Part shown: one piece after another, positions 15,665-27,029 of the stretch
Position numbering within the stretch: position 1 is the first letter of the stretch
How the letters are laid out: the number at the start of each line of letters is the position of its first letter
Assembly (NCBI GenBank): GCA_026874595.1
Contig: CM049307.1
Coordinates: forward strand, 28,685,079-28,749,078
Reading direction: 5' to 3'
Length of the DNA: 64,000 nt
Source of the DNA: Sipunculus nudus
Taxonomy: Eukaryota > Annelida > Sipuncula > Golfingiida > Sipunculidae
The notes under the pieces: generated by a model
The model's database searches: none
What the model was told of the DNA's origin: nothing
The model's input: the letters and a program-made list of their open reading frames with translations, nothing else
Program-made: the position numbers and the translations under genes

Positions 15665-15990
15665 CATTAACTGTTTTTCAACTATAATGAACTATTATTC
15701 AGCTATTATCGGAGAGCTATTCTGTTTAATCAAATATTATTCAAGTATATAATCAACTATATCATTATTCTATATTCAAGTGCTATTCAGTTGTAATCAA
15801 CTCTTATCCAACTTTATTCTACTATTTATCATTATTATTCAACTATTTTCATTTTTGATTCAACTATAATCAATTTTTATTCAACTATATTCATCTCTGA
15901 TTCAACTATATTAAACTTTTTTCAACTATATACATGCAACTTTAATTAAACTATATTCAACTCTGATTCAACATACATGTGTTCAACTGT
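15665..15990. repeat. degenerate minisatellite with TTCAACTAT core
   Basis: Variants of (A/G)TTCAACTAT(A/T)(A/T)T recur roughly every 10-27 bp for over 300 bp, with many substitutions and no stable period. This suggests an old array. Confidence 0.7.
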
Positions 15991-16204
15991 ATTAATCTGC
16001 GATTCAGCGACTATTGTACGCGAGAGTATTGTACGCAAGGAACAAAAACAGTCATGTACTGTATTGTAATGATGACGTGAGTTCGAATATGACATTGACA
16101 GATTTCTGAGAAATGACAGATTTCTGACCAACGACACATTTCTTTGTACAGATGGAAGATAAACGGAAAAGGTCATGCATGCTTATCCTTGATCCAGGTC
16201 CCCG

Positions 16205-16217
16205 GGGTCAAAGGTCA
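16205..16217 (+). promoter_or_regulatory. DR1 hormone-response-like element GGGTCA-A-AGGTCA
   Basis: Two direct half-sites spaced by one base match the RXR/PPAR/HNF4 type of nuclear receptor site. There is no recognised gene close by, so it may be fortuitous. Confidence 0.4.
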
Positions 16218-16642
16218 CAGCATGGATTTGTGTGCGATGAACCAGGGGTGCTTCAGTGGTTACACTTTGTTGTGGTGGTGGTGGCTGGGGGTGGGGGGGG
16301 GGGGGCGTAGTTAACTGGTGAAATACCCTGCTTAGGTCAACCACTGGCTGTTTCCGTCTGAAGCAATCACCATTTGCCAGGACTGCTCCCCGCACATAGG
16401 ACCGGGCGTCATAAGGTCCTGCAGGGCTCTGACCGGAGATCAAGTGGTCACAGCAACAATTTAGCAAGGCAAATAGCACTCACACAAAAAGAACAAAACG
16501 TGAAACGGCAGTGAATAAGTTTATTAATAATAAGCAGCGATTCTTGTGATTCGCACAGAGTAAAACACCTGCATACGTACATACATTTATACAGACACAT
16601 ACTTCTACATATCTACACACGTCCATATAATGTCTGTTTTTG

Positions 16643-16646
<4 letters not shown>

Positions 16647-16695
<49 letters not shown>
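16647..16695. repeat. (TA)n microsatellite
   Basis: About 24 TA dinucleotides. Confidence 0.95.
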
Positions 16696-16698
<3 letters not shown>

Positions 16699-17984
16699 TC
16701 TGTAATATAAGGTTTATTGCTGTAACAATACATCGAATTATAGGATTCACTGAATCGAAATTACAATCGATAATTTGAACGGACTTGTATAATCGTTTAA
16801 TTTCAATTTTTTCACTTACAGCCATTTTCATATTTTTAGAATATCTGGCTCATGCGTAGAAACAGATAGACAACATACAAAGTATGGTCAGCACTGTCAC
16901 CGTCGAATTATTTAACAGTTGTTAGCCATGTAATGGATTTCGGCCCTCTGACCATGCATGTGGGGAGAGGTTGAGTCTCCCCCCAGCGTCAGAATTATCA
17001 TTCTAGATACGGAGTCTCGTAATCACGGCTTAGTAATAATGTTTGAAAATATTGAAATTTTTCTAAGTCCACTAAAATGACTTGGTACAAAATATAAAAT
17101 GATTGGCATCTTCTTGGAAGAAAGTTTTAGTTGATATACGTCTCCAACAGAATATTGCGATTATTAATGATACTCGAAACGATAATCGAACCGAAAACAA
17201 ATAATCTATAGTCGAATTGAATCGAAGACTCCTTAGCAATTCTCGGGCCTATTAAGTTACAACTAGAGTGACAGTTTTATCCTTGATGGGCTTGTGATAG
17301 GGATATATTGGTTCTGCCCGATATTTCCTTGTGAAGCCAGGCTGTGGTTTTCGGGACAAACACTTACTGTGCTCCACCCACACAAACCTGCCAGCCATAC
17401 AACCGCAGGGTCGGATTTTTCTGGGTGGACATCCTAAACCAACAGACCAAGATGTACAGAGAATCGGATAATAAAAAAATTATTAATTAATCTATCGTTC
17501 GCGTATGTTGTTGTTAGGGCTCGCTTAATGTATGATAAAACACATGCAGACAAAATAATGTTAAATCTGTATAGCTCCCCCCAAATATTCCGGGCCACGA
17601 GTGATGAATCCTCATTGTCATCCAACCTGTCATGTGACCTGCACGCGATCGTTGTTAAGACAACAGTTGTCAAGGACAGAAAGGTGACCTGTCACAGACA
17701 CTGCCACTTGTTGTGGCTACATTAGGGTGCCTTAATACTTGCTCCTTTTTGTGGACTTCACCAAGTCCCACTCATTTTATTTTCTTTGTCGTATTTTGCA
17801 TTGTTTTTGAGTTATACCTGTCAGAAAAAAATTCACGGAACCCAGACCGTAATTACTGGCCCATGCGACTGTCTGGTGGCTGAAATATGTATAACAGAGG
17901 GTGGGTGGGGATGGAGTGGTAATTGTGCTTTCCTAATCTGTATAGTTGTTTGGCCAAGAAGGGGGTTATTTATTTCCGCATTTA

Positions 17985-18075
17985 CTCGATGGTTGGTACG
18001 CCGGACCTGTACGCCACCGACCTGGGTTCAACTCCGGGATCGGCCCAGGATTATTTGTCTCCGTAACAAAATGGG
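17985..18075 (+). mobile_element. tRNA-like SINE head, copy 1 (diverged)
   Basis: This segment shares the CGCCGGAC.TGT.CGCCACCGACCTGGGTTC core with a second copy about 260 bp downstream. The pol III B-box GGTTCAACTCC is at 18025-18035. The A-box region is degraded (CTCGATGGTTGG). It could be a SINE head or a tRNA-derived module of a composite repeat. Confidence 0.6.
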
Positions 18076-18219
18076 GGCTCGTCTAACGTGACAGTTAACT
18101 TTGTGGCCCAGGGAACAAGCTCACCAAAGTGTGACTCCTGGGATAATTAGTCTTGTTCTGATAGCAGAACGCTTTTAAGAGGGGTGTGTTACGGGGTGAC
18201 ATAAAAGCGGACCGAACTG

Positions 18220-18325
18220 TCTCGCTAGTGAAGCTTGCATTGCTAGCGAAGCGGTTGGGACGCCGGACTTGTGCGCCACCGACCTGGGTTCGACTCCCGG
18301 ATCAGCCCAGGATTTTCCCCTCAAC
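18220..18325 (+). mobile_element. tRNA-like SINE head, copy 2 (pol III A and B boxes)
   Basis: A-box-like TAGCGAAGCGGTTGG (18244-18258) and B-box GGTTCGACTCC (18287-18297) have tRNA-like spacing. The segment lacks an obvious cloverleaf acceptor stem and has a diverged copy nearby, so it is better read as a tRNA-derived SINE head than a tRNA gene. The text between the copies (18076-18219) may be the body of the same composite element. Confidence 0.65.
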
Positions 18326-18354
18326 AATTTATCTTCGTATATATATGATGCGTC

Positions 18355-19850
18355 TTATAACTGATGTTATTTCTCCCAGTCTGTCATGTCATATGATCCT
18401 ACCTGTGACGTGTCTCCTGACTGATGTAGATACTCCAAGCCTTTCTTGTCATATTATCCTACATATGACGTGTCTGTTAACTGGTGTAAAAACTCCCAGT
18501 TTGTCATGTGATGTTATCCTACATGTGACGTGTCTGTTTATTGATGTAAATACTCCCAGTTTGTCATGTGATGTTAACTTACATGTGACGTGTCTCATGA
18601 CTGATGTAGATACTCCCAGAATATCATGTGATTTTACCATTAATGTGACGTGTCTCTTGACTTATGTAAATACTCATTACCTGTCATGTCATATTATTAT
18701 ATATATGATGTATCTCTTGGTGATGTATCTCCTGACTAATGTAGATACTCCCGGTCATGTCATAGGCCTATTATCCTACATGTGACGTGACTCCTGACTA
18801 ATATGGATACTCGATACCTACCTGTCATGTCATATTTTCCTTCATGCACCCTATCTCGTGACTAATATAGATACTCCCCGTCCATCATGTCATATTATCA
18901 TATATGTGACGTATAATTTGATTGATGTAGAGAATCCTTGTCCGTCATGTCATGTTATCCTACATGTGACGTATCTCGTGACTGATGTAGATACTCCCTA
19001 TCTGTCACGTCATGTTTTCCTACATGTGACGTATCTCCTAACTGATGTCGATATTCAATGGCTGTCATGTCGTATTATCCTACATGTGACGTGTCTCGTG
19101 ACTAATATGGATACTCGATACCTACCTGTCATGTCATATTATCCTACATGCACCCTATCTCGTGACTAATATAGATACTCTCCGTCCATCATGTCATATT
19201 GTCATATATGTGACGTATCATTTGACTAATGTTGAGACTCCTTGTCCGTCATGTCATGTTATCCTACATGTGACGTGTCTCGTGACTAATTTGGATACTC
19301 GATACCTTCCTGTCATGTCATATTATCCTACATGCACCCTATCTCGTGACTAATATAGATACTCCCCGTCAATCATGTCATATAATCATATATGTGACGT
19401 ATCATTTGTCTGATGTAGAGAATCCTTGTCCGTCATGTCATGTTATCCTACATGTGACGTATCTCGTGACTGATGTAGATACTCCCTATCTGTCGCGTCA
19501 TGTTATCCTACATGTGACGTGTCTCGTTACAGACGCAGATACTCCTTGCCTGTCATGACATTTTATCCTACATGTGGCGAGTCTCGTGACTAATTTGGAT
19601 ACTCGATCCCTACCTGTTATGTCATATTATCCTTCATGTTACGTATCTCTTGACTGATGTAGATAATCCCCGTCCATCATGTCATATTATCATATATTTT
19701 ACGTATCACTTGATTTGTAGAGTGTCCTTGTCTGTCATATCATGTTATTTGCTCGTGACGTGTCTCGTGACGAACGTAGATACTCCTTGCCTTTCACGTC
19801 ATGTTATTCTACATGTGACGTGCCTGGTGACTGATGTATATACTCCCTGT
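18355..19850. repeat. 60-bp satellite with higher-order structure, about 25 units
   Basis: The unit reads roughly CTGATGTAGATACTCCC, then TGTCATGTCATRTTATCC, then TACATGTGACGTGTCTC, with a period of exactly 60 bp in the left part. From 18796 a higher-order pattern appears: a 64-bp variant marked by GGATACTCGATACC and CATGCACCCTATCTCG recurs at 18796, 19100, 19284 and 19588, that is at 304, 184 and 304 bp. The 184-bp spacing lacks two units. Because 60 is divisible by three, long open frames run through the array, but they are artefacts. Confidence 0.95.
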
Positions 19851-20011
19851 CTTACATTTACACAACTAGATTTTATCCCTTCATGTCAATTCATACCATT
19901 TTTTTTCGTGACAAAATATGTAAAATGACACAAAGTGGCTTTTTTGTGACAGCAAAGTAATAGTCTCCTTTGTATGAATTCCATATAATGAATCAAAATG
20001 AACCAGATCCG

Positions 20012-20100
20012 ATATACGGTCTCAGATATACGGAACTGATCAGATAACAAATCAGATATACGGTATTGATCAGATTACAAATCAGATATACGATATTGCT
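20012..20100. repeat. tandem repeat with CAGATATACGGTA..GATCAGAT core
   Basis: Three to four imperfect copies of a unit of about 33 bp (CAGATATACGGTATTGAT...). Confidence 0.75.
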
Positions 20101-20232
20101 TTGACAACCTAAGCCGACTATTTTAATCTAGATCTAATTCCCAACATCGTTTCTTTATAGCATATTCTACATTATCGTCCAGGTTCAGGGGGCGGGAGGC
20201 TTCCATTGATCGTTCGGCGAATGCACACAATT

Positions 20233-20325
20233 AGTTTTATATCGTCACATAAATACATGAAGAATGGCATGGGATGTCTAGTTTTATGACGTCACATAAA
20301 TACATGAAGGATGGCATGTAATGAT
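20233..20325. repeat. 47-bp tandem duplication with a CRE
   Basis: AGTTTTAT..CGTCACATAAATACATGAA.GATGGCATG occurs at 20233 and again at 20280. The second copy contains a perfect TGACGTCA (20287-20294), while the first has ATCGTCA. Confidence 0.8.
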
Positions 20326-21429
20326 ATTTGTGATAGAAGTAGAGACTCCCTATATATACAACGCATGTATTTTGATCGACATCAGCTTCGGATAACATTC
20401 TGCAATGTAGTCTTTAATTTACTCACCCCATCAACAATTCAAACGTTTATTAAGGGCGGCGAGCAGATAGAAACACTGTTTATTGTACTTCTGCGTGAAG
20501 TATAAAGATGACTTTTTAATAGATTTATTTGGTCACATAATTAATATGGTAAACTCCACTGAATCATCGAAACGGTCCCTTCTGATATTAAGTTGAGCGA
20601 TATTTGATGAGGGACGCGTAAGCCGGCACGCCACGCCCTTGTTCCGCCCTGCTGGCCTTGTGGCTGCTGACAGCTGTCGCACCTGCTGCTTGAATACAGC
20701 ACTAACTTATCAATCAGTGTCAGACTCACGGTCAGCGACACGTCGCTCCTCGTCCCGGTGTTGACGCTGAAAGCTTCAAGAGCTCTCCAAGTCATTTGAC
20801 ACGTAACTGTCTCCATTCCAGACGGTAAAGGTTTTTGCAAAATTATGTTAATCCTTATTTATGACATGGCATGCTGTTAACTGTAATTAATGATAAATTT
20901 CTATTAACTGATTGTTTATAATGATGTATAATGTCATTATAGTGTCACACATAACCTAGTTTCCAAGGTTTAACTACAAAAACATCTTTAAAAAAGCTAA
21001 ATTATAAAAATTTTAATATAAAGTATAATAAGATTAAAATCAACGCATATCAATCAGACTAAAAGTGAACGCTTATTATAACTTAACAAGATCCAGATAA
21101 TACAATAAAAAGGAGAGGGGTCGTTTAGAGCTGCTATATTAGTTCATTTTACCACAACATAAAAAATAATTTGCTTCCTCTGTAAAAATTGGTTGAAAAT
21201 CCAAAAGGTCAGTGACTGTTCGAGTGGACTTCATGGTTCCCGCTCATGTTCATACAAATGACGTGCATATAGTGCTTGGTATCATCAACTCTGGGAAAGT
21301 TAATTGCTCAAAGAAAACACGATTACAAGAAAACTATTGACGACTTCCATACGGGATAGAATATCACCGGAGCTTAATAATCAAGTGAGAACCTATGTGA
21401 AGCAGACATGGGGTGTTTACATTATATAT

Positions 21430-21575
21430 GTAATCAATTACGATTACAATTACTTTAAAAATGTATGTTTATGATTACAATTACGATTACCAAAAAACTG
21501 CATGTAATCGATTAAGATTACGATTTCTTTACGATTACTTCAAAAAGTAATCATTGTTACAGCCACGATTACAAT
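21430..21575. repeat. GTAATCGATTAC-rich repeat, possibly a DNA-transposon end
   Basis: ATTACGATTAC and its reverse complement GTAATC recur many times within 150 bp. Such sequences are typical of the subterminal regions of hAT-like elements, but I could not define element ends or a target duplication. Confidence 0.4.
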
Positions 21576-24543
21576 CCTCAATATTGTCCAAGCCAACAGA
21601 ATTGTATATACTCTAACCTTTATTTAAATGCAGCAAGGTAATTCAGGAGGTAACTGGCAGGTGAATAATGTACCTGGCTCACTATATAGGAAGTCTGCAT
21701 ATTTATACAATACCATTCGCACAAGTATAGGTATACAGGTGAGAGCTCTTAGAGTGAGCACTTCACCATAGTCTTTAATAAAGTTATAATGGCCATACTA
21801 AACAGGACAGAAATTAAATTCAAAACACTAATTTTATTTATTCCTCTATTATCTCACATGCACATGCATGCTCACGGGGTCTCGTACAGTGGTGAATGGC
21901 AGAGCCAGCGTGGACTGGCCTTAACTCAGTGGACAGCTTGATCTGATACAGGGATAATGGAAAGGAATCGTTTGAATATAAAAAAAAACATGATGATGAC
22001 CCAGGTCACATCCAAAATTTAATGGATTCTTCCTTGGTGTTACCCTAACCCTCCTGGAAATTTCCCTCAAATTTTTTCATTACTTATTGCGTAAAGTTAT
22101 CTAACAGGCGAACCAGCCAACGAACAAAAGGGAAAACATGACATATATCCCAGATGCGGTACAATCCAACTTCTTCAGTAAACGGATTAATGGCAATATT
22201 GTTAAGGTACCCCGGTCATCCCTCATTGTAAACGGTCTTAAACAAGCATAAGTGAAACGCTTATAGTATATATTATCCAGATATGTAACAATGGTTTTAA
22301 AAAAATGACGATTAGAACACAATGTAACACTTTACTGCATGAGTCAGCTGAATATACGGCCAACGATACTCGGGCTTGCCATGCACTTGTTGATTAGTTT
22401 GGTATTTATGACGTAGTCTCCATTTGCTTGGGGTGCTCCCATGAGAGGACTGTGAATATGGCATGCATGTATGAACTACTTAACTAATAAAGATGAAACG
22501 GAATATAGACTTCATTTATGATTTATTGATCGTGGGTTTTTAATGGAAATTAATTCGATTTACCGAAATGTCACAGACAAGCCAAAATTTACAACAGTTA
22601 AAAGAAAATAATTCTTCATTGATTTGTAGATGCTATCTCGGTTAACATTTTAAACACACATATTGCACCAATGAACTTTTTCATATGTGAACATTGTAAT
22701 CAGAGATTTATAAAACTGTTAACAATTGATCAAATCTTTTCTTAAATATACCCTCTCACTTGTTTCTTATTCTATACAAATGCGCAAGTCGGGAATACAT
22801 CGAGGAGGCCTTTCTTGATGAGTTTAAGAACACAGAACTTCGATTTCATCAATATTTGATAAACTATATATGTATGTGAGATGAAGTTGTTCAAAAAGTA
22901 ACAGAACTCTGAAAGAAATGCAGTGAAGGTATTTTAGCATTAATCATTTTAAAGCCGTTCTAAGTTTTGACCATATTGAAGTTGGCATGTGTCTCTAGAA
23001 AGGCTAGTCCGTTTATAAAGTAGATGCCACTAAGACCAAATCTCAATACCTATAAATTACCTACCTATAGAAAGACTCCTATAGCTGTCTTTCTGCTAGA
23101 TTTCACCAACTGCTTGGCATGGCAGTTACTCAATCACTCCCTGCTGGTAGGCAAACGGAAAAAATAATCCGGATTAGCTGTGAAATTTAAAGAGCTGCTT
23201 AAGGCAAAGAAAATGCACTTCCATACAATTTCATTAAATGCATTCAAACATATAAAATATCTTGTACGCAGCCACACAAGTAAAAACAGGCAAGGATAGG
23301 GGAGATTTATAGTGAACAGGTAACGTCACTCCAGCTTCACATAAATCAGACCATTGTATCCATACTTCAGTATGAATCGCCATTTCTCATAATCTAATGT
23401 CCAGTTTGAAAAAAATATTGTCCAGTGAAAAGCTCTACAGGAAGCGTCCTGCTAACAGCTGGAGAGCCATATACTATAGCAGCTCAGCGTGAGCAAGAGG
23501 ACGCTGTCAGTAAGACACTGCCTTCTCAACTCTCCTCTGTTGTTTCGAAGAAAGACTAGTAGGCATGCAGCTTCGAGGTAGCCGCCTCCCCTCCCCACAA
23601 ACTTTGTCTGTGGTGGTATTATCATGTCAGTCCAGTGCTGCCTGGATTCTGAGACACACACATAGACAGCCCGGGGGCATGATGGCTCTAGCCTGACCAC
23701 GTGACTGAGACAGCTCATTCTGAGTCAACTCAGGGGTCAATGTCCGGGCAGTCTGACAGGCTCATGGCGTCCCCGGGGCGCGTCATCTCATTGTTGACCC
23801 ATAGTTTATAATAAAAACGATTTGAAATGCAGGGAAAATCGCAGAAGATACGTAGCAATATTATGGAATCGAAATACAGAAATCAATTGAAGAAGGGACA
23901 TTATCTCAATTTCAAATTGGCCTCTTTATATATATGTTAAAAGTTTGATGATGGGATATTTCGAATGAATGATTAAACATATAGTATTTAACTAAATCCG
24001 GCATACAGACGGTCAAAGAATAATACCACGGTGTGAGGTTACCAGTCCCCCCCCCCGGCCTCCCCTTAGCCGGTGAGAACTTATCCTTTAGCTGTCTGGT
24101 TATCAGTGACCGACTACTCCACAACTTACTCTGTGTAAAGCTATAACATAAATGTAATATCTTAGTCTGGGCTTTGCTTATTCACAGGTTCCTTACATAT
24201 TATATTTTATAAATAATACCTTGTCTTAACTCAAAATTTGCAATAAAAATGCAATTTGATCTTTGTTTTTAAAAAGGTAAACTATTCACAGACCAAAATA
24301 TTCTATTCCCGCCTGCGATCATTATTGTAGCGAAAATACCAGTAGGTCTAGATCAGGAACCATCAATTTTGTTGTTTCATCACCGTGTGCATGTCTTATT
24401 GGAACTCTAATTGAAGAAAGACCTTACAGGAGTGGAATCAGGGTTTTGGTAGGGAGGGGTGGGGGGGGGGGATCGCAAGAATATCAATGAGAAACATTAA
24501 GAACGGTTATTACGGCCTGAAAAGGGGGATCTAGGCCACAATA

Positions 24544-24560
24544 ATTGGTTTTAAACCAAT
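24544..24560. repeat. 17-bp palindrome ATTGGTTTTAAACCAAT
   Basis: Eight-base arms around one central base. There is no obvious context. Confidence 0.8.
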
Positions 24561-26264
24561 CAAATAAAGTTATGGCGGTTGGAAAGGGGTCTAGCCCCCC
24601 TCCCCCGGAACCGTTATTATCTTGCATACATATTGGCCACGTGCTGGTATTGGACTTTCCTTAAAACTTTTTTTTTTGGATAACACTACAAAAAGTTCTG
24701 ATATAATTTTTTCTTGAAAGTAATTTATCTTTAAGGGCAATGAGGAAGGAAATGCTTGATGACACGTGTATCTCCCTTCCGAATTATTCTGGCCCGAATG
24801 TAGTGAAGCCAAAATGAACCCTCCTGTCAGTTTCGCACACAATGGAATTTATTGATTGGACACATATTGAAAATACTTGACCAGCACTGTAAAGATAAAA
24901 CAATGGAGATTTGTGGTATGCCACCTGAGATTTTAGGTCACTGTTAATTATGGTGTTTAGCAAATCATTCACCGTCAGTTTCATCTGTACTCCTCATGAA
25001 TATTTACATGACCCTACATGTGGCCTATATACGCGATATGGTCATTTACGCTTTTTACCACTTCCGCGTTTATTCAAATACACGCATCTGGTTTCTGGTC
25101 GCAACATCAAAACTGATCTCATGAATTAACAAGTGACCCATGGGTCATGACGCTCAGCCGACTGACATGTTGATAATATGTCCTTGCACAGACAACTAAT
25201 TAAGATAGGTGGCATCATTGTTCATGCATATTAGCTTAGGTTCATCAAGACCCAACCTATAAAAACAAATTTGATGACAATCCAACCAGCCTTTCATGAG
25301 GAATCTGGCAATTTGCATTATTTCTGGGATGCTCAAACATACCCCAAAACTCTGAGAAAATAGGTCACTGTGACCCAATTTCAGGTTTTTGGGGAGAACT
25401 TTTGAGGAACTCTCAGGATGTCAAGTTAGAAGATTCTGGGCCCCATTATGGTGATCAATGCATTAGTTGTTCAGATATTTGAGCTTTTGTATCAAATTTT
25501 TCATTATTCTGGGGGGTACTTCGGAGCCCCATAACTTGAAGAATATGGGTAACAGAGACCTAAATCCAGGTTTTCAAGAAGACTTTTTATGGTCACAGTT
25601 AGAGAAAGTACACTTTATTAGTACATGTATTTCGTTAGACCAACCATTTAAATTTAGTAAGTGTTTGTATGGATGGTTTGCAACATCACATTTGTGACTA
25701 AATGTATTCTATAGCAACAAAAGCATTATCGACAAGCTTCTGTTTATAGGACCAAATAATCTCTAACCTTCGTTTGCTAGCTTTCAATCTGCCATAATGT
25801 GATCGACGAGTCTTGGTAAATTGAAACACATTAAGGGTGAATCAGCTATACCATCAAGATCTATCGTTACCTTTGCCAATATCTACAGTATCTAATGGTG
25901 TAAAACAAAACATTTTATCTTCCGTTCAAAACCCGCTGTATTTTATCAGTTCTTTCGATAAAATAAAAGTAAAATAACTTATATACGTATGCGCTCATAT
26001 AGTCACTAAGATTTATATTCTGTAATGTATCTAATATCTTGAATGCCGATATATATGGTTCAATGTCTCCGCCCGAAAAAATGTCATCAGCTATACTCCG
26101 GGCTTGTACTGTAACATGGTTTCCTTTGTTACATGATTAAGAACTTTTGTTCAAGTTCTTCTCTGTATATCCACATAAACACGCATGTGTTACGTTGATA
26201 ATATCAAATTTAAAATGAAATTTAAACAAAATTGCAATAAATACAAGGTTCTCGGGCACCAATA

Positions 26265-26330
26265 ATCTCTTGCCATATATGTCCTCTGCTGGTCTCCACT
26301 ACCGTACAGATTATAAATAGGGCCGGCAGA
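26265..26330. promoter_or_regulatory. promoter-like block: CArG-like, TATA/MEF2-like
   Basis: CCATATATGT (26273-26282, one mismatch from a CArG box) lies 30 bp from TATAAATAG (26312-26320). Read on the other strand, the latter is part of a CTATTTATAA MEF2 consensus. This suggests a muscle-type control region, but no adjoining exon could be identified. Confidence 0.35.
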
Positions 26331-26887
26331 ACTAGCAGTCACTGCTTGGCCGGTCTCTGTTATAGATCGTTGCTGGAAGCCGGGCAATACCCAGCCGAGT
26401 CTAAGATTCCAAGAAATGGCAAACAGTTTGTGTATCTCGTCAGGGGCTAGGAAACGTGCGCGGGGTAGCAATTATAGATTATCTATAAAATAACGGTTAA
26501 ACGTTGACTAGTCTGGGCTGGCAAGTAGATGCTAAAGTGCGGGGGCAAAAACGTACTGCTTGTTATAACTGTGAAGGTGCTATTTGTAGTGTCATATTTA
26601 TGGATAAGTTGATTGGACTGGACTGCTGTCTTATGTTCTATCCCCGATCTCCCAATACTTACTGAATGACAAGCCGACCCAAAATACACCTTGTATGTGA
26701 TGCCCCTGTGAGGGGCGCCGAGCGGGAGTTGTTGTTATTGTGTGCCGTCTGCTGCAGAACGTCCTAAACACCAGAGCGGCCTCTGGTATGCCTAAATAAA
26801 GCCATCTCTAAAACACAACGCCCAATAGTGAGGATAGCAAAACCCATTGGAACCTCCATTCCAAGAAGAGGCCCCTCGCGTACATTG

Positions 26888-27028
26888 TTCTATTTTTAGC
26901 GCCGGCGGGAAGCCCTGGAACAGGGAGACCCAGTTGCTGTGCCAAATTAGGCGCCTGTAGGGGGCTGATGTGCTATATATATACCCACCGCCACGTGGTG
27001 TTTCGGACTTTTGTAAGCCAGAGGTAAG
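26888..27028 (+). promoter_or_regulatory. promoter-like block: MEF2 site, TATA box, E-box, splice donor
   Basis: A perfect MEF2 consensus CTATTTTTAG (26890-26899) is followed by CTATATATATAC (26973-26984), a CACGTG E-box (26992-26997) and, at 27024, a good donor GAG|GTAAGG. The block is GC-rich relative to its surroundings. It could be the promoter and very short leader exon of a plus-strand muscle gene, but I found no coding exon for it in the window. Confidence 0.4.
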
Positions 27029-27029
27029 G

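Larger units (their letters stand above)
15991..17980. other. non-coding stretch
   Basis: No confident gene was recognised. It contains a DR1 nuclear-receptor-type repeat at 16205-16217, a poly-G tract at 16293-16305 and a (TA)n array at 16647-16695. An open frame at 16479-16183 (minus) has some coding-like composition but no family resemblance. Confidence 0.5.
19851..26190. other. non-coding stretch
   Basis: No gene was recognised. It contains two small tandem repeats near 20.0-20.3 kb, an ATTACGATTAC-rich repeat at 21.43-21.59 kb, a GC-rich block at 23.6-23.8 kb, a poly-G tract at 24461-24471, and repeat-like text at 25.18-25.7 kb. The open frames are short and lack family resemblance. Confidence 0.6.

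Noticed and set aside
16183-16479. 98-codon minus-strand open frame with PYDARSYVRGAVLANGDCFR
   Set aside because: Composition is partly coding-like, but it runs through a poly-G/proline tract and lacks clear splice sites or a family match. Not enough to call a gene.
18244-18310. Functional tRNA gene
   Set aside because: A and B boxes are present, but no convincing acceptor stem was seen and a diverged copy lies 260 bp away, which fits a SINE better.
18186-19928. Series of plus-strand open frames of up to 199 codons
   Set aside because: They run through the 60-bp satellite, whose period is a multiple of three, so any stop-free unit stays open. There is no sign of selection on the peptide.
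23452-23718. 88-codon minus-strand open frame in a GC-rich block
   Set aside because: No domain, and stop-free length is expected for this composition. The block may be regulatory instead.
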